The notes below the pieces were generated by a model that saw nothing but the letters and a program-made list of their open reading frames with translations, was not told the DNA's origin and did no database searches. Shown piece by piece: positions 22,137 through 32,504 of a stretch of DNA of 32,649 nucleotides. The first letter of the stretch is position 1. The number at the start of each line of letters is the position of its first letter. The position numbers and the translations under genes are program-made. The stretch is taken from assembly GCA_904063045.1 (NCBI GenBank), contig CAJFCJ010000127.1, positions 1-32,649 on the forward strand, given 5' to 3'. Source of the stretch: Dimorphilus gyrociliatus (Eukaryota > Annelida > Polychaeta > Dinophilidae).

Positions 22137-23300
22137 AGGAAACGAACACAAATGACTCAGGGAAAGTCCACTCTGATTGCACATTACTATTCTCATTAGG
22201 CCAATATATACCCAATTTTTAGACTATTACATGCTGTATAAGATAATTGGCATTTTTTTCGTTATTTTATGTATGATTCAACATCGAATTAATGATAAAC
22301 TTTATATTCTAATAAAAAACTTAACTCACCTGAACTAACTCGCATCGTTTATAGTTTAATTTCTTCGAAAAGAATAGATCAAAAATGTTTCCCATTTAAT
22401 TTGCGATGTCCATTGGCAATAAAGTGAATAACATTTTTCACGTTTTAACTCCATTTTAGTGATTAAATTGTTGAAATTGAATGAACATTAAATGTGTATT
22501 GTTAGTACTAAATAGGAAAATTGATAATGTCAACCTGAACTAGTTAATAAGAAAAAGTATATTTTTACCCTTGAGATATTGATTTTTTTCAATTTATAGA
22601 TCACAGGGAAAATTTCTAACTTGACCTAGATGTAAATGCAATGTAATCAAATCTGATAAATAAAATTTCCAATGATTCAGGCTTTTTCGTACCATTATTA
22701 TAGCTCATCTACAAACAGCAGAGAAAACTTTTATCAGCTGTATTTTTAAATTATAGGCCTATAAGTTTTGGGTTTAGAAACTGGATTAAAATTCTAGAGG
22801 ATTGAAGCGCAGAGCTCAAGTTCAGTAGGCGAAGTCCGATAGTTCCTCTTATTGAAAATACCTGCTCAATGAATATTGTTCATTATTACAGAGAGATATC
22901 ACTCGTAGATATACAAATACAGCTTACTATACTTGATTTAGATCACAATTGTTTACTCAGTATGTCATTCGAATTTCGGTTTTGTTGATAATTGATGAAA
23001 TTTCTTATCAAACATATATCATATTTAAAAGACAAAAAACACTCACTAGTTTATTGTGACTATTGGAAAGCATTGTTGTTGATGTGATTCTGAGAAAATT
23101 TTTAAAAAATTTCTAGTTCTATTCACACGAATCCATTTAAGCATAAATGATTTTTATTACATAATTTCTTTATAGATATAAAGATAACGTTTTTACCCAA
23201 TTTCGGCTGGGGATTCTGAAATCAGAACAAAGAGTGTTCCTAGTTGGATAAGGAAAAAGAAAATACAGCAGACGGAACAAAGTAGGTCTAAGAAATCTGG
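22137..23300. other. gene-free stretch
   Basis: No recognisable gene on either strand. It is A+T-rich spacer between the oxidoreductase promoter and the second Tc1/mariner relic. Confidence 0.45.
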
Positions 23301-23322
23301 ACACCGTAAATTTTGATAGGCC
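23301..23322. repeat. terminal repeat of Tc1/mariner family, copy 2
   Basis: All 22 bases are identical to 10918-10939 (start ACACCGTAAATTTTGATAGG). It lies about 210 bases beyond the 3' end of the transposase relic. The matching repeat at the other end was not found; ATCAAAATCGGATGT at about 24015-24029 is a poor candidate. Confidence 0.7.
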
Positions 23323-23881
23323 AAACATTTTTTTTTATTTTTTAGCAATGAAATTTTAGGTGAAACTTGTATCTACATATAAATTTCTATCAATTAGTAT
23401 TCAGATAACTTTTACATCATTTTATGGTTTTTATATTGTTTATTTTTTGATGAGATTTCTTCTTATTTGGCCTTAAGTCATATTATTCTGGGCAATGGCA
23501 AAATTTTTATTATTTCTGCATTTGCTGACCCTCTTACTTCAATGCACTTACCCCCATTCCAGGATACAGATTTGGTAACCAGTCAGGATTTTTAAAAACA
23601 AGTTTGTAGGAACATTTTTCAATTTTCTCCCAAAGTTCATCCTCAGAATTGAATTGGGCCCCATTGTAAACTAAATTTTTAGTTAGGTGCCTCACATTTT
23701 CTATTATCACGAATAGCATTTAAACAATATTGTTTTCTTCTGTTACAGTCATTGGGTGTGAGATCAACTCTGGTCATATTTTCTTATTTAAAATTTTGCC
23801 ATGTGGTACCATTCCCAAAGCCCTTACCATTTCCCTTACTTTTCCTGATTCATTATATTTCTGGATTATTAGGTTCTTAAC
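23323..23881 (-). pseudogene. Tc1/mariner transposase relic, copy 2 (core deleted)
   Basis: The minus strand from 23881 reads as one continuous frame with only two in-frame stops. First comes an N-terminal helix-turn-helix piece (VKNLIIQKYNESGKVREMVR, then ALGMVPHGK). A second DNA-binding bit follows (SHPMTVTEENNIV). Then it runs directly into the C-terminal part, IENVRHLTKNLVYNGAQF and SEDELWEKI, ending at 23534. In Tc1-type transposases IENLW...VY.NG.QF follows the last catalytic aspartate, so the whole DDE/D core between the DNA-binding domain and the C-terminus is missing. Such internally deleted copies are typical non-autonomous derivatives. It cannot make an active enzyme. The IENLW Trp is not kept. 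Confidence 0.75.
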
Positions 23882-24619
23882 ATCTTTACCCTATGGCATA
23901 ATTAAATAAATTATATAAAAATTATTAATGCAGGTAAAATATACAATAAGTAAGAAACTTTTTTTTGAAAATTAATTTTGTTGAAAAATTTTCAGTTTAA
24001 GACATCTATTTGAAATCAAAATCGGATGTAATCTGGATGTATGGTCAAATAAAGCATAAAATAATGAAAATCAATGAAAAATTTTTCCTTATAATATTCA
24101 CAAATATGATTATTTTCTCTAATTTTTTTAGTATTACATAAATATAACTCTTTTTTATGTAAATTTAGACAAAAATAACAAATTTAAAACAAAGATAATA
24201 TTTTTTGTACCAGTTTAGTTTTCTTCCACCTGTACACCTTAATTATTAATCTAATATTCCCTTTATATATAATGAATAAAATAACTTCTATCTGATAGCT
24301 GAATATGACTAATTATTGAATGTAAGCCATTTTTTAATAATATTTGTCTACTGTCTAGAGATATTGGCCATGCAAAATTAGCGAAATATAATTGCATTGT
24401 ACACTTTACCATGTCCAAATTGATCTCATAACCAATTATGATAATAGCCAAGCAACATTTGTCAATTTTTCTTCGTTTTCGGCTTTGATAAATAGATTGA
24501 TAGACTAATAATTAATACTAGTATTAACCATATTATAGCATGTATTATGAACAATAATTTTATCATTGTTAAATGCGTAAATGGATATTTCATAAGGTCC
24601 ACAATTTCTGGAACCAGTC
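23882..24619. other. gene-free stretch
   Basis: No gene recognised. The 62-codon minus-strand frame at 24263-24451 has no domain and is taken as chance. Confidence 0.4.
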
Positions 24620-24782
24620 GAAAACGGCCATAAATAAAATATTTGAAGTTTAGATTTCAAGCTGGGAAATGGTTAGGAGGGAGTATTGACATGTACTTAG
24701 GTTAGGGGGTATTGAAAAAGGTTAGGCAAAAGCAAGGGCTAGGTTAGGGTTAGGGTAAAACAATAGATTTATGGCCGTTTTC
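24620..24782 (+). mobile_element. MITE-like element, copy C, perfect 16-base terminal repeats
   Basis: GAAAACGGCCATAAAT (24620-24635) and ATTTATGGCCGTTTTC (24767-24782) are exact reverse complements and enclose 131 bases. The interior keeps the family order: a TTTAGATTTCAAGCTGGGAAAT block, GGTTAGGAGGG, then GGCTAGGTTAGGGTTAGGG just inside the right end. It is the shortest and best preserved copy, so it probably moved most recently. There is no coding capacity. Confidence 0.75.
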
Positions 24783-25388
24783 TACCACATCCACAATTTC
24801 TTGGCCAAATATGTAGGTAGCGGGTTGAATTCTTATTATAGATGAATCACTTCCGTCTTCATCTTCGATTAAAATGCAAATTTCACAGCGCTGACTTTGT
24901 ATATCTTTGCTTTACGCTAGTTGTAGCTGTTATGGATTGAAACAAGCTCGTTGCTCCACAAGTTGCTTTATTTGATATACTAGCTAACTTTATCAGTTTA
25001 TCACCTAGCAAAATGTCAAAATAGAAGTAAACAAAAAAATATAAAAGAAAGAAAATTTTTCTTTTGAATTGACAAAATTGGTGTAGAGATGCAATTTTTC
25101 AAAATAAATAGAATTTGTACTATTCTTTTTCTTTGCATATTTGAATATTTAAATGTTTATTTTATGCAATCAATTATACAGAAATTGAACAATTTGAAAT
25201 ATTCATAGATATTTATTATTCAAAAGTATTTTATTTATTTGATTTTTATTAAAACACAGTTGTTAAGCAATGATGATAAAAATAGTCGTAATCTTCGCCA
25301 TCTTGTTTATCAACACTAATAAGGATTTTTAAACATAAAGCATAAAGACCAAACAACAAAATAAAATAGAGTAGTCACTGGATTTATC
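24783..25388. other. gene-free stretch
   Basis: No gene seen; A+T-rich spacer between two inverted-repeat elements. Confidence 0.4.
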
Positions 25389-25660
25389 GGGGTCAGCAGA
25401 AAACACCCAAATGATATATTTTTAGAGTAGATTCAGCAGTCTTATTGAAAGAATTTTTACTAATAAAATTTCTTTCCATTTCTAAACAAATCTATTGTCA
25501 GATAGATTTAAGAAAACATTCATTGTTGGACTTCTTTGGGGTCTAATTTTCTCTTAAAAATTTAGCTTGGAAAGAGAAAAGGAATATTGCTATGTATTTG
25601 CATATGGGTAATATATCTTAGGTAAAACATCTAATTCATGACCGCTTTCTGTCATGTCCA
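25389..25660 (+). mobile_element. MITE-like element, copy E (diverged)
   Basis: The left end GGGGTCAGCAGAAAACACCC and the right end, reversed (GGACATGACAGAAAGCGGTC), are imperfect inverted repeats matching the outer part of the family ends. The middle is about 100 bases longer than copy C and mostly unrelated, and the telomere-like run is eroded. It is an older or rearranged copy. It lies about 240 bases upstream of the receptor start codon. Confidence 0.45.
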
Positions 25661-25896
25661 ACAAAACAATTGAATATCAAATAATTAAGAAAACAATATA
25701 TTATATGGATAAAACCTCACTATTAGTTAACTTATTAGTTAACTAGATCTATTCATCCACGTGAGGGTATCACTTATATTATTGAAAATATAATGAAGTT
25801 TGAATTTTATTAAAATTTAAGATATTAGCTAAAAACAAAAGAGTTATTTAAATTCTTCTATTGAAATATACAGAAAACTGCCAATATTTTTTCAGT

Positions 25897-28800
25897 ATGA
25901 ATATAAAAATTATATACATGCTCTTTTCTTTAGCAAGTTATCACCACTTAAATGGTGAAATAGAAAAAGAATTAAAAGGATATTATTACTTGAGCACTGT
26001 AGAAGAGACGGCTGATTATAGCCTTGGAATTTTAAAAGTTAAATTGAAAGGGAAAAAGGCAGATTTTTACGGCATAATACCAATAGATGATAAAGAATTT
26101 ATTAAATTTATTTGCCATTCTTTCGGTTACGATTCCTTATTTTCTTTTGCAAAAATTGAAAATGGAGAAAGGAAATCAATGTTCATTTCTATAAATATGA
26201 AAAATAAGAAATCGTGCTGTGAATTGTAATTATTTTCAATATAAAATAAATAAGACGCTAATAGCATCTCTATTTTCTATTTTTAGCTACAAAAAGAAAG
26301 TATACTATCCTAAATATCTTCATGAGTATCACATTAAGTGCTTCAAAAAGTCAGCTAGTTGTTAGTTTGTCTAAATTCCATTGTAAATAGACTTATATTC
26401 TCTCTCTCACACACAGATATCTTTGGATTTAGAGAAGAAAAGAATAAGTTTCTATTGTACTTTCGTCTAAATACTCAGACTTTCGGTGTTGTTACTCAAT
26501 CAAAACATAGGAAAATTCTTTGCGGTAGAACAGTGTTTTCACTCCGTAATCACGATAATAAATATTCAAAGTTAATTAAAAACGCTACAAATACCGTAAC
26601 TATTGGACTATCAGATAATGGAAGGTTCCATTTCAGATATATAAAATATAATGATTGTAAGCAAATAGGTTCTTCCTTTGGTTTTTATAGTTGTAAAATT
26701 ATTCATTATAATCGTGATAAAAGTATAAGTCTTGAGGTAATTCTAAATTCTTTTAACCATATTGGAGAAACTTTCTATGAAACCATGCATTGTCCGTTTA
26801 ATTCCACTAATTTTTCTCATTGCCAACTTGTTAAAAAGAGGTTAATTCTCTTATTTTTAAAGCTTTTCTACATATCTATTCCTTCCGTTCGAACAGAGTT
26901 TTCAAAAACAATAAAGGAGTATGGTTCCCATTCTCCATTGAATGTTCTCTGCTGAAAAATGAAGACTGCCTAGGACAATTTGTTTTAAAAATCTATAACA
27001 GTTGCTATTATGTTTTTAAATCTAAGGAGAAAGTCTTTACTTTACCTGAATTGGAGGATGAATGTTTAAAAAGGAATTTGACTATACTGGACTATCAATC
27101 GATAAATTGGTATTTTGTCATGACTTATCTCTCCTATTTACAAATACCACTTTCGCTTTATGATCAGTATAGTATTCGTTTGCACTACAGTAGTAAAAAT
27201 CTATGTAAGTTGATGGAGTTTTGTATCGGTTTCCCTAAGATAAATTCTCTTTAAACAGAAACGAATAACTAATGAACAGAATATAAGTCTCTACGCCACA
27301 AGCAGTGGAAGAACACTTACACTCCCAATTTCTTCACCGTTTGTAAGTAACCGATGTTGTTCTCATGTTTCAAAACGGAATATATCACAGTTTTCTCTTG
27401 ACTGAAGGAAATTTCAGTGAATTATAATAATCATTTGTATTATCAAAAAGATATGAGAGAAAAGAAATTCCTTTACACATATTTTTGTCTATCTAACGAA
27501 CTCGTTAATGTATGATGTTAGTTTTCACTTTTCGATTAAAATATATAAGTCAAATAATTTCAAGGTCAATAAAGATTCTGTTCGAACTAAAGTCAATTTT
27601 TGCGAAGAGTTCTTTGGCCCAATTTTCTATTGTCAAAAATCAATAAGTTTGCTTTTTTTTGTTTGAATCAATAGAGATATATTCTCGTATTGAAATCTCA
27701 TAGAGAACGTGATAGAATCGTTAGGAATACTTTCAATATCGATTGCTAATCACTCAACTTATCTGGATAACTGTTATTCTTGTTCCCGATCTAATATATT
27801 GATTAATAAAGCTTATTTATGCGATGGTATTGCTGATTGTCCTTTGGGAGAGGATGAATACAATTGTAGTAGGTACTTTACGATGTTATTCAAATGTAAC
27901 AAAAAAGCGCAATACATAAGCATTTTCCTGATCTGCAATCATGTCAAAGATTGTCTAGACGGATCTGATGAAACGCTTTGCGGTTAATACAGTTATATTC
28001 AATTTTTTTTACTCTACTTACCAGATTTCTTAAATGAGCAGAATATTCAAAATGTGAATTTGGAGAACAGTAAGAAAAAGAAGAAAACAATTCCCACTGA
28101 TTTTTCCTCTTTTATATATTTTAGACAATGCAAGAATAATCAATGTGTTAAAACAGATCAATTATGTAATAATGAAAGAAATTGCATTGACAGTAGTGAC
28201 GAAATTTGCTTTCCTAGTAAGATGACCTTCTGGTCCCTTAAAATTCTTGATGGGTAAAAAAATTTTTTAGACTGTAGAAAAGAGTTTCAAATTCTATGCG
28301 ATGCAAACTGTATACCGAACCACACTAAATATGATAAGAAAAGAGATTGTTTAATCGATAACGAAGAAAGGGAGCTAGACTCACGCAATCGTTACCATTA
28401 TAGGACATCAACCGATTGTTTCTTTCTTACCTCCTCTATGGGCCAACCAATTACCGATCTTAATCTAGCGACAGCCGGTTGTTCAAGAAAATCCTGCCCG
28501 ATTGGGCAATATCTTTGTCATCAAGATAAATATTGTATATCTGTTGAATTAGTATGCGATGGTGTCAATCATTGCTTTTTAGGAGATGATGAGGACAATT
28601 GTGGTTCGTAATTTTTGTTTTTGGGAAAAAATCAATTAACTATTGTCAATTTTACAGACAAATTCCATCCCCAAGGATATTTTAAATGTAGAAATGAACG
28701 CAAATTCCTAACCCCACAAAAAATTTGCGACGAAAACATTGAATGTATTCACGGAAGTGATGAAATACTATGCATTATTCCTAAAATCTCATTAAAAAAC

Positions 28801-30493
28801 TGCCAACAAATACCTTCTTTTCACCTCGACTGTAATTTTCAGAATTCTATTCAAACATTTCAAGAAATTGGGCCAAATTCTCTCATTTCGAACGAATATT
28901 TAAGAGTAGCTTCCTTCAAGGGATCTCTACCTTACAAACTAATTTTGAATCATTCCTATCACCTGGCATCTTTATCTTTTGAAGATTTTTCTCATATTTC
29001 CTCAAGAACCAGTGGATTCTTCTTCCCAAATCTAATATATCTATCATTAAACAATTGTTCAGTAGATGATAATTCTAATATTCTCTATAGAAAAATGAGA
29101 AAATTGCAAAATCTTATCCTCAGATACAATCCAATAAAATCTTTATCATTCTTGGCAAATTTCCAAAGTGATAATTTGATAAAATTGGATGTTTCCTATA
29201 CGAAGTTAAATGCAATTACTAGAAACAGTTTTCAGTCAAATTTCAACTTGGAAAGCCTGGCAATGACAGAATGCAAAATTGAATTTATTGAGGAAAATTC
29301 TTTTCTTCCCCTGAAGAAATTGCGTAATTTGCTTGCTGGCGAAAGGGAGCTGCCAGTTGAAGATTTGTACCATACGGTTCAACATTTAGAATCCATGGAA
29401 ATGGTTGAAGGCAATAACAGTTTTATATTCTGTTGTCTCTTCTGGAAATTTATCAACAAGCGTATTGAGTGTAAGGCTACAAGGAAAATTTTCTGGTCAT
29501 GTGATCGCTTAATAAGTACCAACTATCATCGAGTTATGTTCTGGACTATTGGACTTTTAGGAGCATTGGCAAATTTCGTATCAATTGCTCTCAGTGCGAC
29601 GTCAAAAGGCAGTTCCAGATATTTTCGTATACTTTTAAGTATAAGCGACCTTGCACTGTCATTTTACGCGTTGATAATAGCAGTTTATGATGTCAATTCG
29701 TCAAATGATTATTTAAAATTTTCAGTTGTATGGAAAAACAGCATTGCGTGCGAATATCTTGGAACTCTTGTGACTTTTTCAACATTAGTATCATCTTTCT
29801 GTTTGCTTTTGATTACTGCTGAAAGACACCAGGCTGTTACTAATCCTATGATAAAATCTATATTTGCTGTTTATCCTAAAACAATATTGACCTTTATGTT
29901 TTGTTTTCTTTTATTTTTGTCATTTACCAGACATATAATGTATAAGATAAGTCAACATACCGTATATAAGCAGTACTCTATGTGTTTTTCAAACGCTTTA
30001 GTTATGTTCTTTTTAGTATGAATACAACTCAACACCGTTGTGTTTTCATACATTTTTGAAAAGTAATGAAAATAGCTGGATTTTTTCATTTACAATCTTT
30101 GCTATAATTGTACCAATTTTCAATATTTCGAATTGCTTTTTGTGTTTTCGCATACTATTTATTGTAATAAATTCATTTAGATCATTTCATAATTCTTCTG
30201 AAAAGCAAAAAAAGGGAAAGAGTATTAAAATACACTATATTTTGTTTGCTATTACCTCCTGTTTCATTTGGTTTCCTATTTCTGGTATAGGTTTCTTTAT
30301 AATAAATGATAATTCAATGAAAAATGTTGAGAATTTAGAATTAGTTGTTACATGTTTAATACTCTTAGAAACAATCATTAATCCAGTTTTCATCTCAATT
30401 AAGGAAATTAAACAGAGAATTGAATATTTAGAAAAATTTTTCGTTCAAAAAAGGCTTCTTAAATATAAACTTTCTCAATTTATAGTGCTTTAA
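25897..30493 (+). CDS. large multidomain receptor: SRCR-like, C-type lectin-like, LDLa repeats, LRR, 7TM (GRL101/relaxin-receptor-like)
   Basis: Thirteen exons: 25897-26225, 26287-26357, 26417-26840, 26897-27228, 27280-27342, 27418-27503, 27565-27646, 27704-27982, 28042-28069, 28125-28216, 28271-28603, 28658-29961 and 30017-30493. Introns are 51-75 bases, every phase fits, and the product is 1299 residues. Residues 1-20 look like a signal peptide. Residues 30-290 resemble degenerate SRCR modules (weak). Residues 308-430 are C-type lectin-like (SCYYVF, LPELEDECLKRN, FLYTYFC). About six LDLa modules span 486-745 (LCDGIADCPLGEDEYNC; DCLDGSDETLC; CIDSSDEIC). LRRs span about 770-950, then a Cys hinge (FCCLFW, SCDRL). 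TM1 starts at about 999, TM3 ends AERH (1095-1097) in place of DRY, and TM7 has NPVFI. It should be a plasma-membrane G-protein-coupled receptor; the ligand is unknown. Exons 2, 4 and 5 have weaker splice sites and are the least certain. Confidence 0.85.
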
Positions 30494-30535
30494 TTTTTAT
30501 CAGTTTTCTTCATTTTCGTTGTGGTTTATCTATAG

Positions 30536-31048
30536 TAAAGATCTGATACAAGTTACTGAAGAAGAAAATTTAAAAAACTGTAATTTTCAATTGTAAGTTG
30601 AATATTTTTACAAGTTTTCAAATTTTTCAATATAGTTAATGAATTAATTGAAAATAAGAAGAAAAAATTGTTTTTTAAGAAAGAATTTGATTTGAATATG
30701 CAAATATTGAATTTATCAAATGTTTCCAACTTTAAAAAAATGTTGTATTTTGAATTACTAAAAGAATTTGTTAAAGAAATCGTTCATATCCATCAAGCGA
30801 ATTTCTCGCTTGCTGGCGAATTTTCTTCATTCAATATTTACATAGTAAATGTATAAATTGTTTTAATTATATCTCTGTATTTATTTTCTTATTTTTACGA
30901 ACAGTCAAAAATTGGTAGAGTCTATTTTAAAATAGATAATATACAATTCGGAAATGACGTCAATAAATCAAAAGATATTTTCTCTTGTGGAAATATTATA
31001 AGAAAAATCCTTCAGCAAAGATTTATCTTGAATAAATCATCAAAATGA
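30536..31048 (+). pseudogene. degenerate protein-kinase-like segment downstream of the receptor
   Basis: Three possible exons (30536-30579, 30636-30844, 30905-31048; introns 56 and 60 bases, in phase with each other) give about 130 residues. They read as the middle of a protein-kinase fold. There is an alpha-E-like helix with LLKEFVKEIVHIHQANF, a catalytic-loop-like LAGEFSSFNIYI (no HRD), and then SKIGRVYFKIDNIQFG where a kinase has its DFG strand. KDIFSCGNIIRKIL matches the DVWSFGxxLWEIL helix. The N-lobe with the glycine loop and VAIK lysine is absent, the activation segment is only about eight residues, and no catalytic Asp is visible. So it is at best a pseudokinase remnant, perhaps of the guanylyl-cyclase or TKL type. 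It could be the decayed tail of the receptor gene or a separate dead gene; I could not join it to the receptor in frame. Confidence 0.45.
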
Positions 31049-31289
31049 TGTATATTTTTATGTATATTTATGTATATGTTTTTGTTATTATGTAGGTGTA
31101 GCTTTTTTATCAGTTTTCAGTGAACAGTGGGAAAATGCATTGTCAGGAGAAATAGCAAAATACTCAAAGCAAAGAGTTGTCATATTATTATTGCTCTATT
31201 TATATGGATGGGTTACAATAATTTACTAATAAACTATCCACAATTAAAAACTTGAAGCTATGATAAAAATAAAATATTACCATATCTTG
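31049..31289. other. spacer between the two convergent receptor loci
   Basis: Short A+T-rich spacer. A CAG-like acceptor near 31095 is followed by an open plus-strand segment to 31229 (VAFLSVFSEQWENALSGEI...) that could be a further exon of the kinase-like relic, but it carries no recognisable kinase motif. Confidence 0.3.
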
Positions 31290-32080
31290 ATGACTCGAAT
31301 TTTGTAAATTCTATTCCTTATAGCTAAAATGTTGACACAAAATTGTTCATAGTAGCACTGGTACTCTTCTCTTGAACACTTTTTACTTTTACAAAATTCT
31401 GAAACAAAACTAGGATATCCCGTATTCTTAGCTGGAAAACCTTTTGAATTGTAATCAAATTGGCAATATGCCGAGATTGCTCCATAGTTTTGACATCTAT
31501 CACTAAGCGGAAAGTGTTGACATACAAACTATTTTGTCGTTTAAACAATCATATTTTAAATTACATCTTAATTTTTTATCCATACATTTTATTCCAGTTT
31601 TTGGGTGTCCGCACTTAAATTTCTCTTCCAGATTACAACCTATTATCGTATATTGAAAAAAATTTATTAAATTGATTTCATTTTAGTTTACTACAAAACT
31701 TGTTTTGAATACACCGAGTAGTGCTTGATTATTGTTGCATATTTCATCATTTTGGTCATAGCAATTGATTTCATTATTGCATATTTCTTCGTATTCAATT
31801 ATATTGGATTCTTTCAATTAATTAAATTGCTTAATGATTAATTAGCAGATTCTTTTAAAATCTAAACTTAACTGATTTCATCGGTTTGGCTAAAGAAAAA
31901 AGAAGGATGTTAATAATTTTAAGAAAGATAAAAGCAGTCTTTTATATTTTGAATCCTAATTCAATACTTTTCGTCAGACTCGTCCGCACAATCAGAATAT
32001 AATCGCTAACTAGTATTAGAGCTGAGTGGCATGAAAATTTGTTCTTGAACAGTTTCTTTTGTCTTCCTTTGACAAACAAT
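31290..32080 (-). pseudogene. broken LDLa-array paralogue of the neighbouring receptor, opposite strand
   Basis: Minus-strand pieces, from high to low coordinate: FSCHSAL (about 32040) and, in a shifted frame, SDCADESDEKY (about 31990-31965); CNNEINCYDQNDEIC (about 31790-31735); CNLEEKFKCGH, KCMDKKLRCNLKYDC and LNDKIVC (about 31640-31525). Then, after a frameshift, come CQHFPLSDRC, SAYCQFDYNSKGFPAKN and CKSKKCSREEYQCYYEQFC (31510-31330). The last block follows the same cysteine order as residues 597-700 of the receptor encoded at 25897-30493 (STDCFFL...GQP...CSRKSC...YLC). An intron of 50 bases at about 31640-31690 is still readable. At least two frameshifts, and a Cys-to-Arg change at the next LDLa position, mark it as a pseudogene. 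No LRR or 7TM part follows. Confidence 0.65.
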
Positions 32081-32304
32081 CTTGAAATCCATCTCAAACG
32101 TAAACGATATTTACACAAACGCCATCCACCTAGCATAAAAATGATCTAAAATAGCTTGATAAATATGAATGATTAAATTTCTCTATATAATAATCTAGAT
32201 GAGAAAAAGTATTCAAAATGAAGATATTATTTTGTAATATTAATTAACTAAATGTCTAATTGCATAAAGGAGCAATGATTTTTTTACATTTTTGAATCAA
32301 TATT

Positions 32305-32504
32305 CTAATGAAATGTTATAGAGATATTTGTTTTGTGGATGAAACAAATAAATTCAGTTGAATTTTGAGTATTTGTTGATAAATTATTAATTGTAAATTC
32401 TTGCATTTTACATAGCAATTTACTATCGTTGTTGGTAAATGATGTTTTGTCGTCTTTAGCATAATTTTTATAGTATAATTCGAAGAGATTATCATTTAAT
32501 CTCA
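32305..32504 (-). pseudogene. possible N-terminal exon of the broken receptor paralogue
   Basis: A minus-strand frame starts right after a good 3' splice site (TTTTTTCAG, just above 32504) in phase 1, as in the extracellular exons of the intact receptor. It reads VRLNDNLFELYYKN..., DSKLLCKMQEF, FICFIHK. The spacing of charged strand, Cys and aromatic residues is like the first SRCR-like block of the intact receptor (LKVKLKGK...FIKFICHSFGY). No usable donor precedes the stop at 32305. It may belong to the same inverted paralogue as the LDLa pieces or be chance; the gene could continue beyond the window edge. Confidence 0.3.

Noticed and set aside
22081-22215. 44 extra N-terminal codons on the quinone-oxidoreductase frame
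   Set aside because: The region is hydrophobic and unlike the family, contains a TATA-like word, and precedes an ATG that gives the normal N-terminus.
30485-30535. A possible 51-base intron (GTGCTT...CTATAG) linking receptor exon 13 to the kinase-like exons
   Set aside because: Size and acceptor look right, but the phase puts TAA directly after the junction, so the receptor still stops; fusion is not supported by the sequence as given.
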